Assembly (NCBI RefSeq): GCF_900169785.1
Contig: NZ_FWER01000037.1
Coordinates: 1 to 35,871, forward strand
Direction: 5' to 3'
Length of the DNA: 35,871 nt
From: Rhizobium sullae
GTDB lineage: Bacteria; Pseudomonadota; Alphaproteobacteria; Rhizobiales; Rhizobiaceae
The notes beneath the pieces were generated by a model. The model saw nothing but the letters and a program-made list of their open reading frames with translations. It did not search any database and was not told the origin of the DNA. Shown piece after piece: positions 8,805-17,584 of this stretch. How positions within the stretch are numbered: the stretch's first letter is position 1; each line of letters begins with the position of its first letter. The translations under genes and the position numbers were made by a program.

Positions 8805-9662
8805 CTATCTTTTCAACCCGGAAATGCGTCCCAAGCCGGCAGCGCTTGGCTGGAGCTGCGCGCGTCGGGCGGTATATATTGCAGTTGTCATGTTACGATC
8901 TACGCGGCCCGCAAACTGCCCTGTTACAATTTCGGTCAAAGCATCGAGCAGATGGGCGCGCTCTGTTGGCGCAAGGGCGGAAACATTAGAGTACGTGGCA
9001 TAGAGGCTACGCACGCCAGCCGCATCAAGCCTCAATGTCCAGCGGATAAATTCAGGAGGATCGGGTACGAACCCAGCATCCGTCATCTCCTGAATTCGTG
9101 CATCCGTATCAAGCGCATAAGGAGAACTGTCGGCCCCACCCGCTGACGGGCTCGCACGATGGCCAACGAACAAATGCTTGGTGGCATCATGAAAGGGATC
9201 GGGCCGACTTACATCGCCAAAGACGTTCCACCAAAGGGCGACCGCGCCGCCCGGTCGCAGCAATTCATGAATTCGTCTCAGAGCAGGCGTAGCTTCCAGC
9301 CAGTGAAAAGCCGTCGCACTGGCAACCAGGTCGAACGAGGCAGGCTCCGGGTTTGCGTCTTCAAAAGGCAGCGCGAGCACCTGCAGGCAGTCGTCCGCAA
9401 TCGAGGTTTGCAGGAAGTCTGCCAGCCGCATGTCAGGTTCAACCGCTGCCAACCGCCGCGGCTTGTGCGCCAGCAATTCTGCCGTTGCAAGGCCAGTACC
9501 AGCGCCGATCTCCAAAATATCAATGCCGGGTCCAAGGTTAGAGCGTTCGCGCAACAGCTGCCATGTTTCTTCAGGATAGCGCGGGCGGGCAGCATGATAG
9601 TTGGACGGTTCGGCCCCGAATGCCACACGACCAAACACACGATCCAGTGTGGGAACTGTCAT
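8805..9662 (-). CDS. Class I SAM-dependent methyltransferase
   Basis: This is a cytosolic methyltransferase of 285 aa with the Rossmann-like SAM fold. Motif I is ILEIGAGTGLATAELL (about residues 45-60), an acidic residue follows in AAVEPD, and a later motif FDLVASATAFHWL resembles the Methyltransf_11 / ubiquinone-biosynthesis-like group. The substrate cannot be inferred. The frame is open upstream to 9803, but that region overlaps the ABC ATPase gene. The ATG at 9662 has GGGAGGA just upstream and begins a normal N-terminus (TLDRVFGRVAFGAEP), so I use it. It is 82 bp downstream of the amino-acid ABC transporter on the same strand and may be read from that operon or from its own promoter. Confidence 0.87.
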   Translation of the reverse strand: MTVPTLDRVFGRVAFGAEPSNYHAARPRYPEETWQLLRERSNLGPGIDILEIGAGTGLATAELLAHKPRRLAAVEPDMRLADFLQTSIADDCLQVLALPFEDANPEPASFDLVASATAFHWLEATPALRRIHELLRPGGAVALWWNVFGDVSRPDPFHDATKHLFVGHRASPSAGGADSSPYALDTDARIQEMTDAGFVPDPPEFIRWTLRLDAAGVRSLYATYSNVSALAPTERAHLLDALTEIVTGQFAGRVDRNMTTAIYTARRAQLQPSAAGLGRISGLKR

Positions 9663-9744
9663 CGCGTCCTCCCAACGGCACTGACCACTTAGACCTTTTT
9701 CGCCCGTGATGTGCATATTATTGAAGTAGCATGAGTCTTCACCA

Positions 9745-10506
9745 CTAGATTTCGTAGGTATGTGCGGCGTTGATCGTCGAAATGAAGCGCTTGGTACGCT
9801 CACGCTCTGGCGCGGTGAAGATGGCCTTCGCCGCCCCGGTTTCGACGACGTTTCCTGCTTCTAAGAAGACGACGTTGTGGGCGATTTTCGAGGCGAGCCG
9901 CAAATCATGCGTTGCGATGACCATGGTCGTGCCTTCGCTGGCCAGCTTTGCAAGAACATCGACGACTTCCGCCGAAAGTTCGGGATCGAGCGCCGAGGTC
10001 GGCTCGTCGCAGAGCAAGACGCGTGGCGAGGGGGCCAATGCACGGGCGATCGCGACACGCTGCTGCTGGCCGCCGGAAAGCGTCGAAGGCCACGCATCGG
10101 CCTTATGCGCCATTCCTACCTTGGTCAGCAGTTCCATGGCGCGGGCATGGGCCCTTTCCTTCGGCCACTTCAGAACGGTCACCAGACCTTCCATGACGTT
10201 TTCGATTGCGGTTTGATGCGGGAAGAGCTGGAAATTCTGGAAGACCATCCCCGTCTGGCGGCGAATCTTCTGGATCGCTGGCCAACCCGTTTTCCTGCCG
10301 GGTACAAAATCCAGCTTCTCTTTGCCGATCCTGATGGATCCTGTTGTCGGTATCTCAAGCAGGTTGATGCAACGGAGAAGCGTACTCTTGCCGCCGCCGG
10401 AGGGACCTACGAGGGCCGTGACGCTGCCTTCCGGAATGCGGATGGTGATATCCCTGAGGATGACGGCATCGCCGAAACGTTTCTCGATGTTGGAAAGCTC
10501 GATCAT
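9745..10506 (-). CDS. Polar amino-acid ABC transporter, ATP-binding protein
   Basis: This 253-aa ATPase powers an amino-acid importer of the polar amino acid (GlnQ/HisP-like) class. Walker A GPSGGGKST, the signature LSGGQQQRVAIARAL, Walker B VLLCDEPTSALDPE and the switch histidine in VIATHD are all present. It is the last gene of a three-gene minus-strand operon, and its ATG overlaps the stop of the permease gene by four bases (10503-10506), indicating translational coupling. Helper residues typical of the class (DPELSAEVVDVL) follow Walker B. The exact amino acid transported cannot be decided from the ATPase. Confidence 0.95.
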   Translation of the reverse strand: MIELSNIEKRFGDAVILRDITIRIPEGSVTALVGPSGGGKSTLLRCINLLEIPTTGSIRIGKEKLDFVPGRKTGWPAIQKIRRQTGMVFQNFQLFPHQTAIENVMEGLVTVLKWPKERAHARAMELLTKVGMAHKADAWPSTLSGGQQQRVAIARALAPSPRVLLCDEPTSALDPELSAEVVDVLAKLASEGTTMVIATHDLRLASKIAHNVVFLEAGNVVETGAAKAIFTAPERERTKRFISTINAAHTYEI

Positions 10507-11183
10507 GCATTTGTCTCCAGCGTGCCGCCGTAGCGCGCGAAGCGGCGCTCGAGGCGCACCTGCAGCGCTGAGAGAACAGAGCTCAGCACGAGGTAGATCA
10601 GCGCCGCCTCGATATAAAGGATCAGCGGCTCATAGGTTGTCGCAACGACGCGCTGTGCAGCCTGGAAAAGTTCGGGCACGGTGATTGCTGCTGCCAGCGA
10701 GGTATCTTTCACCAATGAAATGAATGTGTTCGAGAGCGGCGGCACGGCAACGCGGCCGGCCTGCGGCAGAATCGTGCGGCTCATTGCCTGCCGCCAAGTC
10801 ATGCCGATCGAATAGGCAGCTTCCCATTGTCCCTTCGAAACGGAGGAGATGACGGCCCGGATGATTTCAGAACTGTAAGCACCGATATTCAGCGTGAAGC
10901 CGATCAGAGCCGCCGGAAAGGCGTCAAGCAGAATGCCGACGCTCGGGAGGCCGTAGAAAATGACGAAGAGCTGCACGAGCAGCGGCGTGCCACGGATCAC
11001 CCAGACGTAGAACCGCGCGATTGAAGCAACCGGAGCCGGGCCAAAGAGGCGAGCCACGGCAGTCACCAGCCCGAGCGCCAGGCCGAAGACGAAGGAGAGC
11101 AGGGTCAGCGGTATGGTGAAGATCAGTCCGGCCCACAAAAGGGTGGGGAGTGATTCCGCCATCAGTTGAAGCCAGTGCGGCAC
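10503..11183 (-). CDS. Polar amino-acid ABC transporter, permease
   Basis: This is a 226-aa inner-membrane permease of the HisM/GlnP family. It has about five hydrophobic segments. The cytoplasmic EAA loop that contacts the ATPase is visible near residues 125-150 (QWEAAYSIGMTWRQAMSRTILPQ split around the conserved G). The second segment pair contains FYVWVIRGTPLLVQLFVIF, a hallmark of polar amino-acid permeases. Only one permease gene is present, so the transporter probably uses a homodimer. It is separated from the upstream binding-protein gene by a strong hairpin (11201-11236) and overlaps the downstream ATPase gene by four bases. Confidence 0.95.
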   Translation of the reverse strand: MPHWLQLMAESLPTLLWAGLIFTIPLTLLSFVFGLALGLVTAVARLFGPAPVASIARFYVWVIRGTPLLVQLFVIFYGLPSVGILLDAFPAALIGFTLNIGAYSSEIIRAVISSVSKGQWEAAYSIGMTWRQAMSRTILPQAGRVAVPPLSNTFISLVKDTSLAAAITVPELFQAAQRVVATTYEPLILYIEAALIYLVLSSVLSALQVRLERRFARYGGTLETNA

Positions 11184-11200
11184 GGGTGTGTTCCTTGATA

Positions 11201-11236
11201 AAAGGGCGTCCAGCGGGATTTCGCTGGACGCTCTTT
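11201..11236 (-). terminator. Intra-operon terminator-like hairpin between binding protein and permease
   Basis: On the minus strand a 15-bp stem with one G-U pair (arms 11236-11222 and 11215-11201, six-base loop) is followed by U-rich sequence. It lies between the binding-protein stop and the permease start. Such structures often reduce read-through or protect the upstream mRNA, so that binding protein is made in excess over the membrane parts. Confidence 0.7.
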
Positions 11237-11286
11237 AGCAGATATAGAGGATGTGCCGGCGGCAGGAAACCGCTCCTCTGGAGCGC

Positions 11287-12060
11287 TTACTTCGAGACGT
11301 CTTGGCCAAAATATTTATCGGCGATCTTCTTATAGGTGCCGTCGGTCTTGATGTCTGCCAGCGCCTTGTTGATCGCCTCGAGCAGTTCCGGCTCTCCCTT
11401 GCGGATGATGATGCCGGAGTAGTCGGCGTTTTCCTGCTCGGCTGCAATCTTCACATTTGCGTCCGGCTTGTGCTTCTTGAAATCCAGAAAAGAGAGGCTG
11501 TCGTTGATCGTCGCATCGGCGCGGCCGGTCAGCACGAGCTGGATAGACTGGTCGAAACCTTCGGTGCCGACGAGTTCTGCGCCGGATTGCTCGGCGAGCT
11601 TGCCGAAGTTGCTCGTCAACGATTGGGCAGATTTCTTGCCCTTCAGGTCCGCAAAGCTCTTGATGCTGTCGTCGTCTGCGCGGGCGATGAGCACGGCCTT
11701 GGATGCGATATAGGGCTCGGAGAAGTCGTACTTCTGCTTGCGGGTTTCGGTGATGCCGACCTGGTTGATGACGGTATCGTAGCGCTTGGCATCGAGGCCG
11801 GCGATCAGGCCGTCCCACTTGCCTTCAACGAACTCAGCCTTGACGCCGAGCTTGGCGGCAATCGCTTCGCCGATCTCGACGTCGAAGCCCACGAGCTTGT
11901 TGCTTTCATCATGATAGGTGAAAGGCGCGTAGGTGCCTTCGGTGCCGATCTTCAAAACGCCTGCCGACTTGATGGCGTTGAGATTTTCGCCGGCCTGGGC
12001 GGAGACGAAAGCAGCGGCTGAGATAAGGGCTGCTGCGGCGATGGTCTTGAGGAGTTTCAT
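11287..12060 (-). CDS. Polar amino-acid ABC transporter, periplasmic binding protein
   Basis: This 257-aa solute-binding protein (SBP_bac_3 family) captures an amino acid in the periplasm for the adjoining permease and ATPase. A classic signal peptide opens the protein (MKLLK, then an Ala-rich core, cleavage after AQA near residue 23). The mature part begins with GVLKIGTEGTYAPFTYHDE, the first ligand-binding strand of the family, and later has the family pattern KRYDTVINQVGITETRKQKYDFSEPY. I use the ATG at 12060, which directly opens the signal peptide; a TTG five codons upstream is possible, and neither has a strong ribosome-binding site. It is the first gene of the operon and is divergent from a DeoR-type regulator. 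Confidence 0.93.
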   Translation of the reverse strand: MKLLKTIAAAALISAAAFVSAQAGENLNAIKSAGVLKIGTEGTYAPFTYHDESNKLVGFDVEIGEAIAAKLGVKAEFVEGKWDGLIAGLDAKRYDTVINQVGITETRKQKYDFSEPYIASKAVLIARADDDSIKSFADLKGKKSAQSLTSNFGKLAEQSGAELVGTEGFDQSIQLVLTGRADATINDSLSFLDFKKHKPDANVKIAAEQENADYSGIIIRKGEPELLEAINKALADIKTDGTYKKIADKYFGQDVSK

Positions 12061-12214
12061 GTTTTGCAGGTCCAATGTGGGAGGAATTCAATGAGAGATA
12101 GATCGCAGAAAATAGGGCGTCGCGAAGCGTAGAAAACTGCAAAGAAATTGGGCAACTGCAAATATTTTTCTCATTTGTCTGGCTTTTGACGCGGCCTGTT
12201 TCAGGGCGTCAGAA

Positions 12215-12266
12215 AACGTGCGTCCGATGCCTATTGTGTGCACGTTGATATACGTTTATGCACGTT
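12215..12266. promoter_or_regulatory. Candidate operator: repeated GCACGTT elements between ABC operon and deoR-type gene
   Basis: In the 242-bp divergent region the heptamer GCACGTT occurs directly repeated at 12240-12246 and 12260-12266, exactly 20 bp (about two helical turns) apart. An inverted copy, AACGTGC, lies at 12215-12221. Copies on one DNA face just upstream of the regulator's start suggest a binding site, possibly for that DeoR-type protein itself. No experimental consensus is known to me for this protein. Confidence 0.4.
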
Positions 12267-12302
12267 CTTAGAATTTAATGCCAACTTGTGAGCTAAACAG
12301 GC

Positions 12303-13094
12303 ATGAACACGACAGAGATGCTGTTGAAGGAGCGGCAGAACATCATATCGGGCAAGCTTCAAGCAAACGGCCGCGTGCTTGCAGCTGAACTCGCTCTGGA
12401 ATTCAGGGTCTCAGAAGACACGATCCGCCGGGATCTGCGCGAGATGGCGGCTGCTGGGCTTTGCGAGCGGGTCTATGGTGGTGCGCTGCCGATTTCGCCG
12501 GCGGGCGGCAGCCTCAAGCAGCGAATGGATATTGCCCTTGATCGCAAAGAACGGCTGGCGCAGGCCGCCGTCTCGCAGATTGCGCCCGGGTCGACGGTAT
12601 TCTTCGATGCCGGGAGCACCAATCTTGCGATTGCCAATGCACTTCCATCAGACATGAGACTGACGGCTGCAACGAATGCTCCGGCGATCGCCGCGGCGCT
12701 GATGGACAACGGCGGTGTCGACGTCATCGTGATCGGCGGTATGGTCAACCGGCAGGTGGGCGGCGCGCTCGGCGCCAAGGCGATGCGGGATATGGAGCAG
12801 CTCTCGCCCGATCTTTGCATTCTCGGCGCCTGCGGCATCGATCTGGAAGCAGGTGTCACGACCTTCGGTTTCGAGGATGCGGAGTTCAAGCGGTTTGCGA
12901 CATCAAGGAGCCGGAAGGTTCTGGTTGCGGTGACTTCGGAAAAATTTGGGACAGCGGCGCCGCACAGCGTTTTGCCGGTTGCGCATTGCGAATGCCTTGT
13001 GGTCGAGCACGATGCCGATGAGGCCCTGCTTGCAGCCTACCGTGAGCGGGGTTGCCGGACCGTCAAGGCCGGAAGGCTCGATGAATTGAGATGA
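12303..13094 (+). CDS. DeoR/GlpR-family transcriptional regulator
   Basis: This 263-aa repressor-type protein has an N-terminal DeoR winged helix (residues about 8-60, with FRVSEDTIRRDLREM as recognition helix and ERVYGGALP after it). A C-terminal DeoRC sensor domain of the ribose-5-phosphate-isomerase-like fold follows (FFDAGSTNLAIANAL; IGGMVNRQVGGALG; CGIDLEAGVTTFGFED). Members usually respond to a phosphorylated sugar or sugar-like intermediate. It sits divergent from an amino-acid ABC operon and 45 bp upstream of an MFS carrier on the same strand, so either may be its target. The effector is unknown. Confidence 0.93.
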   Translation: MNTTEMLLKERQNIISGKLQANGRVLAAELALEFRVSEDTIRRDLREMAAAGLCERVYGGALPISPAGGSLKQRMDIALDRKERLAQAAVSQIAPGSTVFFDAGSTNLAIANALPSDMRLTAATNAPAIAAALMDNGGVDVIVIGGMVNRQVGGALGAKAMRDMEQLSPDLCILGACGIDLEAGVTTFGFEDAEFKRFATSRSRKVLVAVTSEKFGTAAPHSVLPVAHCECLVVEHDADEALLAAYRERGCRTVKAGRLDELR

Positions 13095-13139
13095 GGAGCC
13101 GACTCGTAGCGTAGGCGGCAGGAGGAAGACGGTAATAAA

Positions 13140-14333
13140 ATGGATAATTCGACGAATATAGCGTACGGAGTTCGGCGCGGCTTCCTGCCGAAGAGCAGGG
13201 TGGCGGTGTCGCTGCTTTTCCTGATGAACGGCTTTGTCGTCGGTTGCTGGGCGCCGAAGATTCCGGATTTTGCGGAGCGGCTGGAACTGACAAAATTCGA
13301 GCTTGGGCTGATGATCCTGGTGTTCGGCGTTGGATCTTTGACACTGATGCCGATTGCCGGCGCGCAGATCGCCAGGCACGGCTCGCGCGTGGTGTCGCGG
13401 GCAACTGCGATCTGCCTGCTGCCAATTCTTCTGGCCCTGACGCTGGCACCGAATGTAGTTACCGGCGCAATCGCGCTCTTCCTGTTTGGCGGGTTCATTG
13501 GTGCGATGGACGTTGCGATGAACGCCAACGCAGTCGCCGTCGAGAAATCGATGCGGCGGGCGATCATGTCGTCCTGCCATGCCTTCTGGAGCCTCGGCGG
13601 GTTGATCGGTGCGGGCCTCGGCGGCTTCGTTATCGCCAAGCTCGGCGTCCTCGGCCATGCCGAGCTCGCCACAGTGTTCGCGTCGATTTTCCTCGTGATC
13701 GCCTGGCCGATGATCCTTGCCGATCCGCCGCATCCGGACGAGAAGAAAGAGAAGGCACGTCTGCCGATGACGCCTCTGCCATGGCTGCTCGGGTTGATGG
13801 CGCTCTTTTCGATGGTTCCGGAAGGTGCGGTGCTGGACTGGGGTGCGCTCTATCTCCGCCAGGAAATGAATGCATCCGTGGCTCTTTCCGGTTTTGGTTT
13901 CGCGGCCTTTTCGCTGACCATGGCAATCATGCGTTTCGCCGGCGATCTGGTGCGCGACAGGCTCGGTGGCGTCAGGACGCTGCGAATCTGCACCCTCTTT
14001 GCCATCGCCGGCATGCTGATCGCAGCCCTGGCGCCGAATGCCGAACTCGCCATCGTCGGCTTCGCGTTCTGCGGCATCGGTATTTCGAACATGGTGCCGA
14101 TCGCCTTTTCCGCCGCAGGCAATATCCCTGACCTGAAGGCCGGGATCGGCCTTTCGGTCGTCACGACCCTGGGCTATTCCGGCATGCTGGTCGCGCCTTC
14201 TGCAATCGGCTTCGCTGCCGAGCATGTCGGCTTTAGCGCCGTTTTCATGGCACTGCCGGTGTTGCTGCTGGTGGTGCTGATCTTTTCGAAGCTTGCACGC
14301 TACGCAGACGGCATCTCCGGCGGCAGCCACTAG
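13140..14333 (+). CDS. MFS transporter, YbjJ/fucose-permease-like
   Basis: This 397-aa inner-membrane carrier of the major facilitator superfamily has about twelve hydrophobic segments and a short central cytoplasmic loop (about residues 196-210, PPHPDEKKEKARLP). Features shared with the YbjJ / FucP-like group are FLMNGFVVGCWAPKIPDFAE at the start of the first helix, GAMDVAMNANAVAVE in helix 4, and MSSCHAFWSLGGLIGAGLG in helix 5. Substrate and direction of transport cannot be inferred. It follows the DeoR-type gene by 45 bp with a GGAGGAAG ribosome-binding region before its ATG, which suggests one transcript and a shared role. Confidence 0.88.
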   Translation: MDNSTNIAYGVRRGFLPKSRVAVSLLFLMNGFVVGCWAPKIPDFAERLELTKFELGLMILVFGVGSLTLMPIAGAQIARHGSRVVSRATAICLLPILLALTLAPNVVTGAIALFLFGGFIGAMDVAMNANAVAVEKSMRRAIMSSCHAFWSLGGLIGAGLGGFVIAKLGVLGHAELATVFASIFLVIAWPMILADPPHPDEKKEKARLPMTPLPWLLGLMALFSMVPEGAVLDWGALYLRQEMNASVALSGFGFAAFSLTMAIMRFAGDLVRDRLGGVRTLRICTLFAIAGMLIAALAPNAELAIVGFAFCGIGISNMVPIAFSAAGNIPDLKAGIGLSVVTTLGYSGMLVAPSAIGFAAEHVGFSAVFMALPVLLLVVLIFSKLARYADGISGGSH

Positions 14334-14427
14334 GGCTGCCAAGCGAAAGTGATGCTTTGGGCGTTGACAAGAAAGCGGGTATGATCCACCTGAAAGGCAC
14401 AAATTCAAGGGTTCAAGAGCTCGATCC

Positions 14428-15678
14428 ATGTCTTTAGCTACCGATTTTGATCCGAAACCGCGCCGCGCTTCCGTCGCGGTCGACGTGGGCGGTGTCGTCG
14501 TCGGCGGCGGTGCACCGGTCGTCGTACAGTCGATGACGAATACGGATACGGCGGATATCGATTCGACCGTCGCGCAGGTTGCAGCCCTCTTCAAGGCAGG
14601 CTCTGAGCTCGTGCGAATCACCGTCGATCGTGACGAGAGTGCTGCTGCCGTTCCGAAGATTCGCGAGCGATTGCTGCGCCTTGGCATGGATGTGCCGCTT
14701 GTCGGCGACTTCCACTATATCGGCCACAAGCTGCTTGCCGATCATCCCGCCTGTGCCGAAGCGCTGGCGAAATACCGGATCAATCCCGGCAATGTCGGCT
14801 TCAAGGACAAGAAGGACAAGCAGTTCGCCGAAATCATCGAGACGGCGGTCCGCTATGACAAGCCCGTGCGTATCGGCGTCAACTGGGGTTCGCTCGACCA
14901 GGATCTTCTGACGGCACTGATGGACAAGAACGCCGAGGCGGGCTCGCCGCTTTCAGCACGTCAGGTGACGCGGGAGGCGATCGTGCAATCGGCGCTGATC
15001 TCGGCCAACCTTGCCGAAGAGATCGGCCTGCCACGCAACCGCATCATCCTGTCGGCCAAAGTCAGCCAGGTCCAGGACCTAATCGCTGTCTATTCCATGC
15101 TTGCCGACCGCTCCAACCACGCGCTGCATCTGGGACTCACCGAAGCGGGAATGGGCACTAAGGGCATCGTCGCTTCGTCGGCGGCCATGGCCTATATTCT
15201 GCAGCACGGCATCGGCGATACGATCCGCGTTTCGCTGACGCCTGAGCCGAATGGCGATCGTACACGTGAAGTGCAGGTAGCACAGGAACTGCTGCAGGTC
15301 ATGGGCTTCCGGCAGTTCGTGCCGGTGGTCGCCGCCTGTCCGGGTTGCGGCCGCACGACATCGACGGTTTTCCAGGAGCTGGCGCAGAATATCCAGAACG
15401 ACCTCCGAAAGAACATGCCGGTCTGGCGTGAGAAATATCCTGGTGTAGAAGCGCTCAACGTCGCAGTCATGGGCTGCATCGTCAACGGTCCGGGCGAAAG
15501 CAAGCATGCTGATATCGGCATTTCGCTGCCTGGCACCGGCGAGACGCCGGCTGCTCCCGTCTTCATCGACGGCAAGAAGGCGCTGACGTTGCGTGGGCCG
15601 AACATTGCTTCGGATTTCGAGACGCTTGTTGCCGATTACATCGAGAAGCGTTTCGGCCAGAAGACTGCCGCTGAATAG
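14428..15678 (+). CDS. ispG: 4-hydroxy-3-methylbut-2-enyl diphosphate synthase IspG (GcpE)
   Basis: IspG is the penultimate enzyme of the methylerythritol phosphate pathway to isoprenoids. It is a cytosolic [4Fe-4S] enzyme that reductively opens MEcPP to HMBPP. The 416-aa protein has the N-terminal TIM-barrel part (VVVQSMTNTDTADI, then VDRDESAAAVP and GVNWGSLD). The C-terminal iron-sulfur domain follows, with cluster ligands Cys304 and Cys307 (ACPGCGRTTS), Cys350 and Glu357 (MGCIVNGPGE). The ATG at 14428 begins a normal N-terminus. It is convergent with a prenyl diphosphate synthase gene, which acts later in the same isoprenoid route. Confidence 0.97.
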   Translation: MSLATDFDPKPRRASVAVDVGGVVVGGGAPVVVQSMTNTDTADIDSTVAQVAALFKAGSELVRITVDRDESAAAVPKIRERLLRLGMDVPLVGDFHYIGHKLLADHPACAEALAKYRINPGNVGFKDKKDKQFAEIIETAVRYDKPVRIGVNWGSLDQDLLTALMDKNAEAGSPLSARQVTREAIVQSALISANLAEEIGLPRNRIILSAKVSQVQDLIAVYSMLADRSNHALHLGLTEAGMGTKGIVASSAAMAYILQHGIGDTIRVSLTPEPNGDRTREVQVAQELLQVMGFRQFVPVVAACPGCGRTTSTVFQELAQNIQNDLRKNMPVWREKYPGVEALNVAVMGCIVNGPGESKHADIGISLPGTGETPAAPVFIDGKKALTLRGPNIASDFETLVADYIEKRFGQKTAAE

Positions 15679-15713
15679 GCTCAGCCGCTGACGCCAAGAG
15701 ACGCCAGCTTGTG

Positions 15714-16628
15714 TTAGTTCTTGCGGTCGGCAACAAAATGCGCGGTGGCGGCGAGCGTCGCAGCGGCATCGCCGTAAGGCGCCAGAAGCTGTGTGGCATC
15801 CTCGACGTGCCGCCGAAGCTCAGCTTCCGCCCATTCGATACCACGGAGAGCGACGAGCGTGCCTTTGCCGCGGCTTATGTCCTTGCCAGTTGCCTTACCC
15901 ATGGTGGTGGCGTCGGATGTAACATCCAGAAGATCGTCGGCGAGCTGGAAGGCAAGGCCGATCTTTTCGCCGAACGCGCGCAGGCGTTTGCGGTCATCAG
16001 TCGAAGCGCCGGCGATGAGCGCACCCGCTTCGCAAGCAAAGCGGATTAACGCTCCCGTCTTCATAGACTGCAATGTAACGATACCACATTCATCCGGCGT
16101 ATTTTCTTCCGCGGCGAGGTCGAGTGCCTGTCCGCCAGCCATTCCGCCCAGACCAGCGCTGCGCGCAAGCGCAAGGATCAGCGCCACCTTGCTTTGTTCG
16201 GGAAGTTTCGTCTCGTCGGCAGCGATAATGTCGAAGGCATAGGTCAGAAGGCTGTCGCCTGCGAGGATCGCGGTCGCCTCGTCGAAGGCGATGTGCACCG
16301 TCGGTTTGCCGCGGCGCAGATCGTCGTCGTCCATCGCCGGAAGATCGTCATGGACGAGCGAATAGCAGTGAATGCATTCAAGTGCCGCACCCACTCTCAA
16401 GGCCGCCTCTTTATCTCCGCCTAAGAGCAGCGCGCTCTCCACGACGAGAAACGGGCGAAGCCGCTTGCCGCCGTTCAACACGGCATAGTGCATTGCCGTC
16501 CTCAGGCTTTCGGGCCGGGCTATTTCATCCTCTCGCATGCCTTTGGAAAGCAGCGCGTCCAGCAACGTCTCGATCTCTCGGGCGTTGGTCTTCAAACGTG
16601 CTTCGAAGGCTGCGGGGCTCGCGTTCAT
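15714..16628 (-). CDS. ispA: Polyprenyl diphosphate synthase, farnesyl/geranylgeranyl type (IspA-like)
   Basis: This enzyme condenses isopentenyl diphosphate with allylic diphosphates to make short prenyl chains (farnesyl or geranylgeranyl diphosphate) for quinones, carotenoids and undecaprenyl lipid. The 304-aa protein has both aspartate-rich motifs: the first in VHDDLPAMDDDDLRRGKP (with the two-residue insertion typical of bacterial FPP synthases) and the second in FQLADDLLDVTSD. GGKRLRPFLV near residue 55 is the IPP-binding segment. I use the ATG at 16628 (MNASPAAFEARL); an upstream extension to 16664 looks unlike the family. Chain length is not certain from sequence. It converges with ispG and diverges from mtgA. 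Confidence 0.9.
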   Translation of the reverse strand: MNASPAAFEARLKTNAREIETLLDALLSKGMREDEIARPESLRTAMHYAVLNGGKRLRPFLVVESALLLGGDKEAALRVGAALECIHCYSLVHDDLPAMDDDDLRRGKPTVHIAFDEATAILAGDSLLTYAFDIIAADETKLPEQSKVALILALARSAGLGGMAGGQALDLAAEENTPDECGIVTLQSMKTGALIRFACEAGALIAGASTDDRKRLRAFGEKIGLAFQLADDLLDVTSDATTMGKATGKDISRGKGTLVALRGIEWAEAELRRHVEDATQLLAPYGDAAATLAATAHFVADRKN

Positions 16629-16799
16629 GCGCGCTCTTTGGCACGAGCGGCGGCGCAGTTGCAACGGAATTGTCGATGGTCACGGCAAGATTTCGTCTGT
16701 GCACTGGCCTTCCGAACCGGCAAACGGTATGAGAACGCAGGGAACAGGTATTGGGCTTATATATTGGACATAGCGCCGGAGAGAGAGGACAGCATTGCG

Positions 16800-17510
16800 A
16801 TGCCGGCTCATCGCCGTTTATTCGCTTGGCTGCGAAGCCAGCCGATGATGATGCGCATCGTCCTTGCAATCGCCGGACTTCTGATCCTGCCTTATGTGCT
16901 GATCTTTATTTATCTCATTCCCTTTATTCATCCCGTCTCGACACTGATGCTGCGCGATCTCCTGCTTCTGCGTGGCTATGACCGGCAATGGGTGTCCCTG
17001 GACGACGTCTCGCCGGTTCTTGTCCGGTCGGTGATGATGTCCGAGGACGGCCAATACTGTTTCCACGGTGGTGTCGACTGGGGGGAAATGCGCATGCTGG
17101 TTCTAGACACGCTCGACGGTGAATCGACCCGCGGCGGCAGCACCATACCCATGCAGACTGCCAAAAACCTGTTTCTTTGGAACGGCCGTTCCTTTGTGCG
17201 CAAGGCGCTCGAGCTGCCGCTCGCGGTTACCTCTGACTTCGTCTGGACAAAGCGCCGGTTGATGGAGATCTATCTCAACATCGCCGAATGGGGCCCGGGT
17301 ATCTATGGCATCGAGGCGGCAGCACGCTATCATTTCAAGGTACCGGCTTCCAAGCTCTCGCGACGCCAAGCAGCGCTTTTGGCCGTTTCTCTTCCGAACC
17401 CGATCGACCGGAACGCCGGAAAGCCCCGTCGCGGCCTTCGCACGCTTGCCTCGGTCATCGAGCGCCGGGCTCAAGGTTCCGGCGATTACATCAGATGCCT
17501 TTATGATTGA
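16800..17510 (+). CDS. mtgA: Monofunctional peptidoglycan transglycosylase MtgA
   Basis: MtgA polymerises lipid II into glycan strands in the periplasm, anchored by one N-terminal membrane helix (residues about 18-40, MRIVLAIAGLLILPYVLIF). The GT51 catalytic domain carries the expected motifs: catalytic Glu in SVMMSEDGQYCFHGGVDW, GGSTIPMQTAKNLFLW, the region KRRLMEIYLNIAEWGPGIYG with the second catalytic Glu, and RQAALLAVSLPNP. At 236 aa the length is normal. The frame is open upstream to 16488, but that part runs antisense over the prenyl synthase. The ATG at 16800 follows a GAGAGAGGA site and gives the standard N-terminus. Confidence 0.95.
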   Translation: MPAHRRLFAWLRSQPMMMRIVLAIAGLLILPYVLIFIYLIPFIHPVSTLMLRDLLLLRGYDRQWVSLDDVSPVLVRSVMMSEDGQYCFHGGVDWGEMRMLVLDTLDGESTRGGSTIPMQTAKNLFLWNGRSFVRKALELPLAVTSDFVWTKRRLMEIYLNIAEWGPGIYGIEAAARYHFKVPASKLSRRQAALLAVSLPNPIDRNAGKPRRGLRTLASVIERRAQGSGDYIRCLYD

Positions 17511-17584
17511 GGCATGAATTATTCATTGGTCGCTTTAGCCGGGCGCCGGTAAATTCGGCCTCGAAATCAATTTGCGGATGCTTC

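Noticed and set aside
14364..14385. TTGACA and TATGAT upstream of ispG as a sigma-70 promoter
   Set aside because: The two hexamers are only 10 bp apart, far below the 16-18 bp needed, so they cannot be one promoter.
12903..14687. 594-codon minus-strand open frame across the DeoR-type, MFS and ispG genes
   Set aside because: It is antisense to three recognisable genes, has a low-complexity His/Gln/Arg composition, and has no plausible start or domain.
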